Positions 18,041 through 25,874 of a stretch of 64,000 nucleotides of DNA are shown here, one piece after another. Below the pieces are notes generated by a model. The model was given only the letters and a program-made list of their open reading frames with translations. It searched no databases and was not told the DNA's origin. Every line of letters starts with the position of its first letter. Within the stretch, counting starts at the first letter, position 1. Position numbers and translations under genes: made by a program. Source of the DNA: JAFAXD01 sp051985675 (GTDB taxonomy: Bacteria > Pseudomonadota > Alphaproteobacteria > Rhizobiales > Xanthobacteraceae); assembly GCA_051985675.1 (NCBI GenBank), contig JBPYFJ010000149.1, forward strand, positions 1 to 64,000. Direction: 5' to 3'.

Positions 18041-19243
18041 ATGAAGGCGCTGATCGTCGGGGGATCGATTGCCGGGCTGTTCGCAGCCCTGCTGCTGCGC
18101 AGGCGCGGCATCGATGTCGTGGTGTGCGAGCGCGCCAGGTCGGAGCTGTCCGGACGCGGGGCCGGAATTGCGACACATCGGCAGATCCTTGACGTGCTGG
18201 AGCTCCTGGGGCTCGAAACCCGCGACCTCGGCATCACAGTTGACGCGCGAAGGATGTTCGACCGGGACGGGAAGGTGGTCGCCGAGCATGCGCGCCGCCA
18301 AATCATGACGTCCTGGGATCGGCTGTTCACACTGTTGCGCGCGGATCTGCCGGACAGTTGTTATCGGCAGGGGGAGGAGTTCATCCGAGCGGAACAGCGT
18401 GGCGCGGCGGTGACTGCTCACTTTGCCGACCGGAGTACCGCTACCGCCGACCTGGTGATTGGGGCAGACGGTCTGCGTTCTTGCGTGCGCGCCGCGATGC
18501 TCGCGAACGACCCCCTGCGCTATGCCGGATACGTGGCATGGCGCGCGCTCGCGCCGGAGCAATCGTTTCCGCCGGCGCTGCACCGCGATCTGTTCAACGC
18601 GTTGGGGTTTTGTCTTCCGCCGGGCGAGCAGATGGTCGGCTATCCGGTTGCTGGTCCAGGCAACGACCTGCGACCAGGCCACCGCCGCTACAACATCGTC
18701 TGGTACCGCCCGGCGGACGGGGCCACGCTTACGCGGCTGCTCACTGACGTCGCCGGCCAGCGTCACGAGGTTTCAATCCCGCCACCGCTGGTTGCCGAGG
18801 CGGTCATCGCGGAGCTCCTCGCGGCGGCCGCCGCGTTGCTGGCGCCGCAATTTCGGGACGTCGTTTCTCTTGCAGAGCGGCCGTTTCTGCAGCCGATCTA
18901 TGACGTCGAGGTCCCGCGCATGTGCGCCGGCCGGATTGCGCTCATCGGCGATGCAGCCTTCGTGGCACGCCCGCATGTCGGAGCAGGCGTCGCCAAGGCG
19001 GCGCAAGACGCGGTGGCGCTGGCCGATGCGCTCGCTACGGGTTCCGACGTTGAAACCGCGCTACATGCGTTTGAATCCGCTCGGCTCCCGATCGGCCGGC
19101 GCATCGTGACGCGCGCCCGCGATCTCGGCGCCGCCATGCAGGCCAAGCGCGCCAGCCAGCGCGAGCGCGCCATGGCGGAGCGTTACCGCGAGCCCGAGGC
19201 GGTCCTGATGGACACCGCAACCTTGGATTTTCTCTCCGATTAG
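18041..19243 (+). CDS. FAD-dependent aromatic/heterocyclic hydroxylase-like monooxygenase
   Basis: 400-residue flavoprotein monooxygenase of the PHBH fold. The N-terminal FAD dinucleotide motif is VGGSIAGLFAALLLRRRGIDVVVCER, the NADPH/FAD DG motif is LVIGADGLRSCVR, and the ribityl motif GDAAFVARPHVGAGVAKAAQDAVALADAL lies near residue 310. Overall pattern (GRGAGIATHRQ, YAGYVAWRAL, RYNIVWYRPAD) resembles 2,6-dihydroxypyridine 3-hydroxylase-like enzymes more than phenol hydroxylases; the substrate is inferred only. The stop overlaps the stop of the convergent reductase gene by four bases. Confidence 0.8.
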   Translation: MKALIVGGSIAGLFAALLLRRRGIDVVVCERARSELSGRGAGIATHRQILDVLELLGLETRDLGITVDARRMFDRDGKVVAEHARRQIMTSWDRLFTLLRADLPDSCYRQGEEFIRAEQRGAAVTAHFADRSTATADLVIGADGLRSCVRAAMLANDPLRYAGYVAWRALAPEQSFPPALHRDLFNALGFCLPPGEQMVGYPVAGPGNDLRPGHRRYNIVWYRPADGATLTRLLTDVAGQRHEVSIPPPLVAEAVIAELLAAAAALLAPQFRDVVSLAERPFLQPIYDVEVPRMCAGRIALIGDAAFVARPHVGAGVAKAAQDAVALADALATGSDVETALHAFESARLPIGRRIVTRARDLGAAMQAKRASQRERAMAERYREPEAVLMDTATLDFLSD

Positions 19244-20148
19244 CGCCTGCGCGACGCCTGCTTGCGTTTCACCCCGGCCATCTCCTCAAGCACGGCGCAG
19301 ACGGCCGCCGTGTCATGGGCCGCATGCCCCATGGACAGCGCCGCCGCGTAGATCGGAAGCGTCGCGCTCATCAGCGGCGTCGGGCACCCGAGCGAGGCCG
19401 CGTGATCTCCGATCACCGCAAGGTCCTTTTGCCAGAGCTTCATCGTCATGGTCGCGCTGTCGTAGCGGTCCCGCACCATCATGGGCGCGCGCAACTCGAA
19501 AACGCGCGAGTTTCCGGCCCCCGACTTCACCAGTTCGAAGACGCGGGCGGGATCGAGGCCGGACTTGATGCCGAGTACCATGGCCTCGGCGCTCGCGACG
19601 TTGTGGATCGCGACCAAAAGATTGGCGACATATTTCATACGGCTGCCGTTGCCGAAGGCGCCGACATCGTGAACCGCCCGGGCAAAGCCCAGGAACACCG
19701 GGCGCAGCTTTGCGATCGTGCGGCTGTCGCCACTGGCGTAAACCACCAGATCCTTGACCTTGGCCTGCGCTCCGGTGCCGCTGATGGGGCAATCGAGCGC
19801 CACGTGGTCGGCACGCGCCAGCATGCCCTGCGCGGCGGTCTTGTCCGCCAGTGTGAACGTGCTGGCCTCGATGACGACCCGGCGCGGACGTTGGGCAGCG
19901 GTGATGGCGGCGACGGTCGCGGTGAGCGCAGCCGGATGCGGCAGGCTGGTGATGATCACCGGTGCCTGCGCGGCGAGTGCCGCGGCGTCCACCGCCACCT
20001 CGACCCCGACCTTGCGGGCACTCCGCCGGCGCGCCGGATCGACATCGAAGCCGATCACTCGGAAGCCCGCCGCAACGAGGTTCTTGGCGAAGGAACCCCC
20101 CATGGTGCCGAGGCCCACGATACCGACGGTTTGCTTGCCGCTGCGCAT
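19240..20148 (-). CDS. NAD(P)-dependent beta-hydroxyacid dehydrogenase (3-hydroxyisobutyrate dehydrogenase family)
   Basis: 302 residues from the ATG at 20148 (MRSGKQTVGIVGLGTMGGSFAKNL), preceded by GGAGGAGGC. Rossmann motif GLGTMGG at 13-19; substrate-binding DCPISGTGAQAKVKDLVVYASGD; catalytic-lysine region MKYVANLLVAIHNVASAEAM. Family members oxidise 3-hydroxyisobutyrate, tartronate semialdehyde or related 3-hydroxy acids; the exact substrate is unclear. The preceding open sequence (to 20289) does not look like this family. Confidence 0.85.
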   Translation of the reverse strand: MRSGKQTVGIVGLGTMGGSFAKNLVAAGFRVIGFDVDPARRRSARKVGVEVAVDAAALAAQAPVIITSLPHPAALTATVAAITAAQRPRRVVIEASTFTLADKTAAQGMLARADHVALDCPISGTGAQAKVKDLVVYASGDSRTIAKLRPVFLGFARAVHDVGAFGNGSRMKYVANLLVAIHNVASAEAMVLGIKSGLDPARVFELVKSGAGNSRVFELRAPMMVRDRYDSATMTMKLWQKDLAVIGDHAASLGCPTPLMSATLPIYAAALSMGHAAHDTAAVCAVLEEMAGVKRKQASRRR

Positions 20149-20221
20149 TTTGCCTCCTCCGTTGCGGCCTTTCTCGCCGCGATGAGATCGCCTATCGTGG
20201 GCCGCAACGGGGAGAGGAACA

Positions 20222-20662
20222 ATGTCAATTACGCTCGCGCAAGCCAGCACTATCGTCGATGTTGCACTCAAAAAGGGACGCGAGCTCAACCTGCGGCCGC
20301 TTGTTGTCGCGGTGTTGGACGCGGGCGGGCATCTCGTCGCCTACAAGCGTGAGGACAAATCGGCGATCCTGCGGTTCGAAATTGCGTCCGGAAAAGCCTA
20401 CGGCGCGCTCGGGATGGGCTTCGGGTCGCGCGGCTTGTTTGAACGTGCCCAGAAAAACCCGATGTTCATCACGACACTGGGCATGGTGAGTCAAGGGAGG
20501 GTGATGGCGGTGCCGGGTGGCGTCCTGATCCAGAGTGCACAGGGCGATACCGTCGGGGCGGTCGGCATTTCCGGCGACACGTCGGACAACGATGAGGCGT
20601 GCGCGGTCGCCGGCATTGCGGCTGCGGGGTTGCACGCCGAAACCGGTTTAGGAAAGGGTTAA
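20222..20662 (+). CDS. GlcG/HbpS family heme-binding-like protein
   Basis: 146-residue protein of the GlcG/HbpS (DUF336) fold. It starts MSITLAQASTIVDVALKKGRELNLRPLVVAVLDAGGHLVAYKRED and ends with PGGVLIQSAQGDTVGAVGISGDTSDNDEACAVAGI, both hallmarks. Relatives bind heme or small molecules and often accompany oxidoreductases. The next gene, an LLM flavin oxidoreductase, starts 11 bases later, so the two are probably cotranscribed. No signal peptide is seen, so it should be cytoplasmic. Confidence 0.88.
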   Translation: MSITLAQASTIVDVALKKGRELNLRPLVVAVLDAGGHLVAYKREDKSAILRFEIASGKAYGALGMGFGSRGLFERAQKNPMFITTLGMVSQGRVMAVPGGVLIQSAQGDTVGAVGISGDTSDNDEACAVAGIAAAGLHAETGLGKG

Positions 20663-20673
20663 CGGGGCAGCAC

Positions 20674-21780
20674 ATGAAGCTCGGCTTCTTCACCATGCCG
20701 GTCCATCCGCTGGACAAGGATTGGCGCCAGTCGCTCGCCGAAGATCGCGAGGCGTTTATCCTTGCGGATGAGCTCGGCTTCAGCGAGGCCTACTGCGGCG
20801 AGCACGCTACCGATCGCGCCGAGAACATCACGTCGTGCGCCATGTTTCTCTCGACCCTGGTGGACGCGACCAGGCGCATCAAACTTGGCACTGGCACCGT
20901 CAATTTGCCGAATTCACATCCGGTGGCGGTCGCCTCTCAGATCGCCATGCTCGATCACCTGCTGGACGGGCGGTTCATTTTTGGCATCAGCCCGGGCGGC
21001 TTGCTCTCGGACGCCGAGGCCTATGGCAATCTCGACACCGATCGCAACGCGATGTTTGTCGAGGCGATCAATCAGGTGCTGGCGATCTGGCAAGGCGACC
21101 CGCCTTATGGGCTCACGGGCCGATTTTGGAACGTATCGGTTGAACGCCACTTCATGCCCGGAATCGGGCAAGGGTTCATTGCAAAGCCCCTGCAGCGTCC
21201 GCATCCGCCGATCGTGGTGACGGTGGTAGCGCCGTTCTCCAAGGGTGTGACCGAGGCGGCGGCACGGGGATGGGATCCGATCTCCGCCAACTTCTTGATG
21301 CCGGCATGGGTGAAGAGCCATTGGCCGAATTACGTCGAAGGCTGCGCGCGCGTCGGCCGCCCGGCCGATCCGGCCAACTGGCGCGTCGCTAAAAGCATCT
21401 TTGTTGCCGACGACGATGCAACCGCGCGTCGTTATGCGACCGACCCCGATAGCCCGTACCGGTATTACTATCACCAGCTTCTCACCAAGCTTGTTCGCAA
21501 TGGGCGTGCGGATCTATTCAAGACGCGGCGCGATCAGCCCGACGACGAAGTGACCCTGGACGGAGTTTGCGATGCACTGATTATCCACGGCTCACCCTCT
21601 AAGGTTGTCGATGAGCTGCTGGCATTTCGCGAACAGGTCGGCCACTTTGGAACGCTGCTCTATGCGGGCAAGGATTGGCGCAGTCCTGCCCTGGCGCGCC
21701 GCTCGATGCAACTGATGGCCGAAAAGGTGATGCCGCAGCTCAATAATGCCATTACACGGGCGACCGCGGCTGCGGAGTAA
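20674..21780 (+). CDS. LLM class flavin-dependent oxidoreductase
   Basis: Bacterial luciferase-like TIM-barrel enzyme of 368 residues using FMNH2 or F420. The ATG at 20674 (MKLGFFTMPVHPLDKDW) fits the family. Motifs are FSEAYCGEHATDRAENITS, IKLGTGTVNLPNSHPVAVASQIAMLDHLLDGRFIFGISPGG and the C-terminal LIIHGSPSKVVDELLAFREQVG. The pattern is close to alkanal/limonene-type monooxygenases. It follows the GlcG-like gene by 11 bases. Confidence 0.9.
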   Translation: MKLGFFTMPVHPLDKDWRQSLAEDREAFILADELGFSEAYCGEHATDRAENITSCAMFLSTLVDATRRIKLGTGTVNLPNSHPVAVASQIAMLDHLLDGRFIFGISPGGLLSDAEAYGNLDTDRNAMFVEAINQVLAIWQGDPPYGLTGRFWNVSVERHFMPGIGQGFIAKPLQRPHPPIVVTVVAPFSKGVTEAAARGWDPISANFLMPAWVKSHWPNYVEGCARVGRPADPANWRVAKSIFVADDDATARRYATDPDSPYRYYYHQLLTKLVRNGRADLFKTRRDQPDDEVTLDGVCDALIIHGSPSKVVDELLAFREQVGHFGTLLYAGKDWRSPALARRSMQLMAEKVMPQLNNAITRATAAAE

Positions 21781-21836
21781 TTATTGTTCTCGCGGCGAAC
21801 CCTTGCGCCCCTTCGCCGGCGTGCCATGTTGAACGC

Positions 21837-22316
21837 GTGTCGAAGTTCGGCGAATCACCCCTCTACGACGGCCGGCAATCGGTGACCGCGCTCGCGGTCG
21901 CGCGCGGCAGCCAGCGGCTGCTGACCTCGCTTGGCCGATCCTGCGTGTGCGAGCTTCCGTTGCCGTCTGGACGCCGGGCCGACCTCGTTGCACTTGCGGA
22001 TGACGGCGAAATCTGGATCGTCGAGGTTAAGTCATCAGTCGCCGATTTCCGCGCCGATCAGAAGTGGCAGGACTATCGAATGCATTGCGATCGGTTGCTG
22101 TTTGCCACAGCGGCCGACGTGCCCCGTCACATTTTCCCTGACGATGCGGGGCTGATTGTTGCGGACGAGTTTGGCGCCGATCTCGTGCGCGAGCCTCCCG
22201 AACATCGGCTGCACGCGGCGACGCGCAAGACGATGCTGCTGCTGTTTGCGCGCGCGGCCGCACACCGTTTGCAGCGGCTGGCCGACCCGCATGGGCCGTA
22301 CGCGGCCGAAGTTTGA
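21837..22316 (+). CDS. mmcB: MmcB family DNA repair protein
   Basis: 159-residue protein of the alphaproteobacterial MmcB (DUF1052) family, a PD-(D/E)XK nuclease-like fold linked to mitomycin C resistance in Caulobacter. The visible core is ELPLPSGRRADLVALADDGEIWIVEVKSSVADFRADQKW, in which D, E and K of EVK form the nuclease-like motif; LYDGRQSVTALAVARGSQRLL precedes it. GTG start at 21837. The gene stands alone between the LLM gene and a small secreted protein. Confidence 0.85.
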   Translation: MSKFGESPLYDGRQSVTALAVARGSQRLLTSLGRSCVCELPLPSGRRADLVALADDGEIWIVEVKSSVADFRADQKWQDYRMHCDRLLFATAADVPRHIFPDDAGLIVADEFGADLVREPPEHRLHAATRKTMLLLFARAAAHRLQRLADPHGPYAAEV

Positions 22317-22340
22317 CGTCACGCGCTGTTGTGAAGTGCG

Positions 22341-22369
22341 CTAGTGCCGCCGATTTGAAGTTCCGCACC
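22341..22369. repeat. Intergenic palindromic repeat, single arm
   Basis: CTAGTGCCGCCGATTTGAAG continues to TTCCGCACC, matching the left arm of the copy at 12935. No inverted partner is seen within the next 100 bases, so this is a solo half. The rest of the 298-base gap to the next gene (22317-22614) shows no further recognisable feature. Confidence 0.6.
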
Positions 22370-22614
22370 ATGTGCCGCGATCTCGTTCAGTGCGGCGCGA
22401 CATGACAGTCCGAGTGCGGCTCCGAGCCAGCCGCCAATACCGTTTCTCCGAATTTCATAACTCACTGAAATGTAATCGTATATGAGGCATGCGCGCAGCC
22501 GCCCAAGTCTCACGTCGTTGTGTTTGCAAGTGCGAACAAGTGACGTTCTTTAGGCTCACATGGGCGTCATTTGTAACGGCATGCAGGGCGGTGCGACCTG
22601 ATGGAGACCTGACA

Positions 22615-22857
22615 ATGAAGACGACGATTAAGCTGATGCTTCTGGCTGCCGTGGGAGGTGCGTTGCTGACCGCTCCAGCTTCGGCCCAACCCAATCACCG
22701 GCGGGCGGCGCATACCTTCCACTACAGCCCGGCTCCGGGCGTGTTCCAGAACGACACCGTCGACCAAGCCGGCCAGTACCTCGGCCGCGATCCCGATCCG
22801 AACGTTCGCAGCCAAATACTCAAGGACGACAGCGAATACAACGGCAACGGCTACTGA
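22615..22857 (+). CDS. Small secreted protein of unknown function
   Basis: 80 residues: signal peptide MKTTIKLMLLAAVGGALLTAPASA with cleavage expected after ASA, and a mature peptide of about 56 residues, QPNHRRAAHTFHY... ending DSEYNGNGY. The mature part is rich in His, Asn, Asp and Pro and has no cysteine. ATG at 22615 follows GGAGACCTGACA. The frame is open upstream but lacks secretory character. A perfect terminator follows, so it is probably a monocistronic, possibly abundant transcript. Function is not recognised. Confidence 0.75.
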   Translation: MKTTIKLMLLAAVGGALLTAPASAQPNHRRAAHTFHYSPAPGVFQNDTVDQAGQYLGRDPDPNVRSQILKDDSEYNGNGY

Positions 22858-22904
22858 GTGTACGAATTATCCGCTTCCTCCGCCGCGGTTTCATGGCGGG
22901 CCAG

Positions 22905-22934
22905 AAGCCCCGGAGTTCCGCTCCGGGGCTTTCT
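22905..22934 (+). terminator. Intrinsic terminator after the small secreted protein gene
   Basis: A perfect 11-bp stem AAGCCCCGGAG / CTCCGGGGCTT (22905-22915 and 22921-22931) with a 5-base loop TTCCG, followed by TCT. The T run is short but the stem is strong. Confidence 0.8.
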
Positions 22935-23064
22935 CCGTTTGATGCGCCAGCCGGGCAGCAAGCCGCGCCGTGAACGGCCCAGCTCTGCGGTCCGCCGCCT
23001 TGCCGCTTGATCATGCTAAGGTGTACTTTTGTTGCAACACGCCGGTGCCGTTGCCCGGCGGTCT

Positions 23065-24336
23065 ATGCGGGAAACGCCATCCATGCTGGAACGATCGCCC
23101 AAGGCCTTCCGTGAACTCGACGAAATTACGATTAGAACCGATACGCGCGACATTCTCTCGCACGCGACCAAGCAATCCGAGAGCTACGAAGATTATTTTC
23201 TGGTCGACATCGACGCCCATGTGACCGAGACCCAGTTCTGGCCGGAAATCATCGCGCGCGTCGACAACGACGTCATTCGGCAGATGGGCGAGGCTCAGTT
23301 CATGCGCCCCGGTGGAGGCAACACCGCACTGCTCAATGCCGTTCCCGGGATGACCTATCAGCCGCTGCACGGACGCATCCCGCACCAGGCCGGATTGCTC
23401 GAGCCTGTCGAGGCCAAGGGCTGTCATCATTTCACGCAACTGGCCCGCCGGGCCATGGACGCGATGGGCATCGACTATCAGATCGTGTTCCCGACACCGA
23501 TGCTGTTGCTCGGGATGCACCCACAGGAAGACATCGAGGTAGCGCTCTCGAAAGCGTACAATCGTTGGGCCACCGAGTGCATCCTGCCCGAGGACGCGCG
23601 TCTCAAGGGCTTGGCCTATCTGCCGTTCAATACGCCGGAAGCTTGCGTCGAAGAGGTCGAACGTTATGCCAATGATCCCAACATCATCGGCTTCACGGTC
23701 ACCTCGACCCGCAACCGGCCGATCCACCACAACCGCTATATGCGGCTCTATTCGGCGATCGAAGCCACCGGCAAGCCGCTGGCGTGGCATTCCGGGTTCA
23801 ATTGGGGCGATCCGTCATTTGCTCAGCTCAACCGCTTCATCTCGATGCACTCGCTCTCTTTTGTGCATTACAGCCTCATTCACATGACCAACTGGATCAT
23901 CAACGGGCTGCCGGAGCGGTTTCCCAAACTGAAACTGTTGTGGGTCGAGAGCGGTTGCGCCTGGATTCCGTTCCTGATGCAACGGCTCGACCACGAGTAC
24001 ATGATGCGCTCCTGTGAGGCGCCGGCGCTGAAGCGGCTGCCGAGCGAGTACATGCGCGACATGTACTACACGACCCAGCCGCTCGAGCGTTCCAACCTGA
24101 AGATCCTGCAGTGCACGTTGGAAGCGTTCCACGCCGAGACCCAGCTGCTGTTTGCGTCGGACTGGCCGCACTGGGACTTCGACCCGCCCTCATCGATCAC
24201 GACTTTGCCGTTCCTCTCCGATCAGGCCAAGCGCAACATTCTCGGGCTCAATGCCGCGCGACTCTTCAACCTCGAGGTCAAGCGCATGCGACCACGGGCC
24301 AAGGACGTGCTTGCTGCCCGCCCGGGCATCTCCTGA
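23065..24336 (+). CDS. Amidohydrolase family protein (ACMSD-like TIM barrel)
   Basis: About 423-residue amidohydrolase_2 protein. Metal-site elements are DIDAHVTETQFWPEI (modified HxH), LAWHSGFNWGDP, and LFASDWPHWDFDPP with the catalytic aspartate near the end. Relatives include decarboxylases (ACMSD, gamma-resorcylate) and hydrolases of aromatic ring-fission products. Start candidates are ATG 23065 (MRETPSMLER) and ATG 23083 (MLERSPKAF). It begins an apparent three-gene unit with a small protein and a Rieske protein. The first histidine of the HxH appears to be an aspartate (DAH), as in several of these subfamilies. Confidence 0.85.
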   Translation: MRETPSMLERSPKAFRELDEITIRTDTRDILSHATKQSESYEDYFLVDIDAHVTETQFWPEIIARVDNDVIRQMGEAQFMRPGGGNTALLNAVPGMTYQPLHGRIPHQAGLLEPVEAKGCHHFTQLARRAMDAMGIDYQIVFPTPMLLLGMHPQEDIEVALSKAYNRWATECILPEDARLKGLAYLPFNTPEACVEEVERYANDPNIIGFTVTSTRNRPIHHNRYMRLYSAIEATGKPLAWHSGFNWGDPSFAQLNRFISMHSLSFVHYSLIHMTNWIINGLPERFPKLKLLWVESGCAWIPFLMQRLDHEYMMRSCEAPALKRLPSEYMRDMYYTTQPLERSNLKILQCTLEAFHAETQLLFASDWPHWDFDPPSSITTLPFLSDQAKRNILGLNAARLFNLEVKRMRPRAKDVLAARPGIS

Positions 24337-24344
24337 GCGACTCG

Positions 24345-24665
24345 ATGGCGGAGATCGAAACAAGGGCGGCGCAAACTACTGCAACGGAGGCTACGGCCTG
24401 CGGCGATGCGTTCGTCGCAGCGGCCGAGCGGGCTCTCGTTTCGGGCGATCTCGATCTCGTGGGGGACGCGGAGCTTGAACGCGTGCTGACGGCGGCTGTT
24501 CGGCTCTATGCCGCCAAGGTCGACCTCGACGGCAAGTCGATCAGCCCCGTCGCAGCCGATAAGCTCACGCCGACCGACGTCGTCGTGTCCGTCACCGCCA
24601 TGGTTCGGGCCGTCGGCCTCAATCTGTGGGACCTGTCCATGTGGTTCCAACGCCCGCAGTCATAG
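24345..24665 (+). CDS. Small hypothetical protein between amidohydrolase and Rieske genes
   Basis: 106 residues, start ATG 24345 (MAEIETRAAQTTATEATACGDAFVAAAERAL), eight bases after the amidohydrolase stop. The sequence is acidic and mostly helical in character, with a conserved-looking core VLTAAVRLYAAKVDLDGKSISPV and an aromatic end LNLWDLSMWFQRPQS. No domain recognised. Its position suggests a small subunit or accessory protein of the neighbouring amidohydrolase or Rieske protein. Confidence 0.7.
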   Translation: MAEIETRAAQTTATEATACGDAFVAAAERALVSGDLDLVGDAELERVLTAAVRLYAAKVDLDGKSISPVAADKLTPTDVVVSVTAMVRAVGLNLWDLSMWFQRPQS

Positions 24666-24709
24666 AGCCGGCGGCCTTCACGTCAGAAAATAATCAGCGG
24701 GAGAGACAC

Positions 24710-25150
24710 ATGCGCGAGATCAACGTTGGGCCGGCCTCGACCTTCGCGGACCCGGGTCGCAAGTTGATCGAATCGGACGGCGTCGAGGTCGGCGTATTCA
24801 AGCTAGGGGGCGAATTCTTCGCATACGAGAACGTTTGCCCCCACATCGGTGGGCCGGCCTGTCAGGGCAAGATCATCGCCAAGGTCGAAGAAGTGGTCGC
24901 CGACGATCGAACCAGCAAGGGTCTGGAATTCTCCAAGACCAGGATCAACATGGTCTGCCCCTGGCACGGGTTCGAATTCGACATCCGCACGGGGCGTCAC
25001 CACGGCAACCCGCGCTACCGGCTCAAACCGATCAAAGTGCGGGTCGAAGGCGTCGACGTGATCGTGACCTTGCCGGACGTGAAGAAGAAGAACCAGAACG
25101 TGACAGTGCAGCCGACCGTGGACGGAAGCGCGACGCGGCCGGAGTTTTGA
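24710..25150 (+). CDS. Rieske [2Fe-2S] protein with a long inter-motif insertion
   Basis: 146-residue Rieske ferredoxin-like protein. Cluster ligands are C43-P-H45 and C83-P-W-H86 (VCPHIGG and VCPWHGFEFDIRTG). The two halves are separated by 37 residues where about 15-17 is usual; the insertion includes an extra cysteine (PACQG) and a charged stretch. The end (RLKPIKVRVEGVDVIVTLPDV) is the normal Rieske strand pair. ATG at 24710 follows GGGAGAG. No oxygenase alpha subunit is adjacent, so its electron partner is unknown. Confidence 0.88.
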   Translation: MREINVGPASTFADPGRKLIESDGVEVGVFKLGGEFFAYENVCPHIGGPACQGKIIAKVEEVVADDRTSKGLEFSKTRINMVCPWHGFEFDIRTGRHHGNPRYRLKPIKVRVEGVDVIVTLPDVKKKNQNVTVQPTVDGSATRPEF

Positions 25151-25172
25151 TTTAACCGCTGAGGACTGTTGC

Positions 25173-25208
25173 TCGAGATTCTCGGGTCGCTTCGCGCCCG
25201 AGGATGAC
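25173..25208. repeat. Short dispersed palindrome between convergent genes
   Basis: CTCGAGATTCTCGGGTCGC followed by TTCGCGCCCGAGGATGA: CTCGGG and CCCGAG arms flank a GCG-rich loop. Such hairpins are typical of the short intergenic repeats of Bradyrhizobium-like genomes. It lies between the Rieske gene and convergent regA. Confidence 0.45.
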
Positions 25209-25222
25209 CGCGCTGCGTGCGG

Positions 25223-25768
25223 TTACTTCGGCGCGCGTTTGGCGAGGATGCGCTGCAACGTGCGCCGGTGCATGTTGAGCCGCCGAGCGGTCTCCGACAC
25301 ATTACGCCCGCACAGCTCATAGATGCGCTGGATATGCTCCCAGCGCACGCGATCGGCTGACATCGGGTTTTCCGGCGGCTCCGGCTTGCCTTCTGCGGTC
25401 GCGAGCAGCGCGGCGGCAACCTCGTCCGCATCGGCCGGCTTGGAGAGATAATCCACCGCGCCAAGCTTCACCGCGGTCACGGCCGTAACGATATTGCCAT
25501 AGCCTGTCAGCACGATCCCGCGCGCCTCAGGTCGGCGCTTCTTGAGCGCCGAGATCACGTCGAGGCCGTTTCCATCGCCCAGCCGCATGTCGACAACTGC
25601 ATAGGCCGGGGCCGCGGCCTCAACCTGATGCAAGCCTTCGCTCACGCTCTCGGCCGTTCGCACCGTAAACCCGCGCGTTTCCATCGCGCGTGCCAGCCGC
25701 TGCAGGAACAGCTTGTCATCTTCCACGATCAGCAGAGAGCGATCTGCCGTCGGCGCGGGTGTGTTCAT
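25223..25768 (-). CDS. regA: Redox response regulator RegA/ActR/PrrA
   Basis: 181-residue response regulator. The receiver has the acidic pair VEDD at 16-19, phosphoacceptor D60 (VVDMRLGDGNG), T in VLTGYGN and K in LSKPADADE. After a proline-rich linker comes the Fis-type helix-turn-helix YELCGRNVSETARRLNMHRRTLQRILAKR that characterises RegA/ActR. It is expected to control redox-responsive carbon, nitrogen and respiratory genes. It lies downstream of regB on the same strand, with 106 bases between and its own promoter-like TATAAT. Confidence 0.93.
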   Translation of the reverse strand: MNTPAPTADRSLLIVEDDKLFLQRLARAMETRGFTVRTAESVSEGLHQVEAAAPAYAVVDMRLGDGNGLDVISALKKRRPEARGIVLTGYGNIVTAVTAVKLGAVDYLSKPADADEVAAALLATAEGKPEPPENPMSADRVRWEHIQRIYELCGRNVSETARRLNMHRRTLQRILAKRAPK

Positions 25769-25803
25769 TTGGATTGCAACTTTCGCGAGTATAACCTTCC
25801 TGC

Positions 25804-25809
25804 ATTATA
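25804..25809 (-). promoter_or_regulatory. Candidate -10 element for regA
   Basis: On the minus strand a perfect TATAAT lies 36 bases before the regA ATG. A TTGATG is present upstream but at 20 bases, longer than ideal, so the -35 assignment is weak. This suggests that regA can be transcribed independently of regB. Confidence 0.4.
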
Positions 25810-25874
25810 GGTATGCGTCGAAATGGCCGCATCAAGGCTCCCGCCCCAATGCTTTTGGATTACCCCCGACAAAT

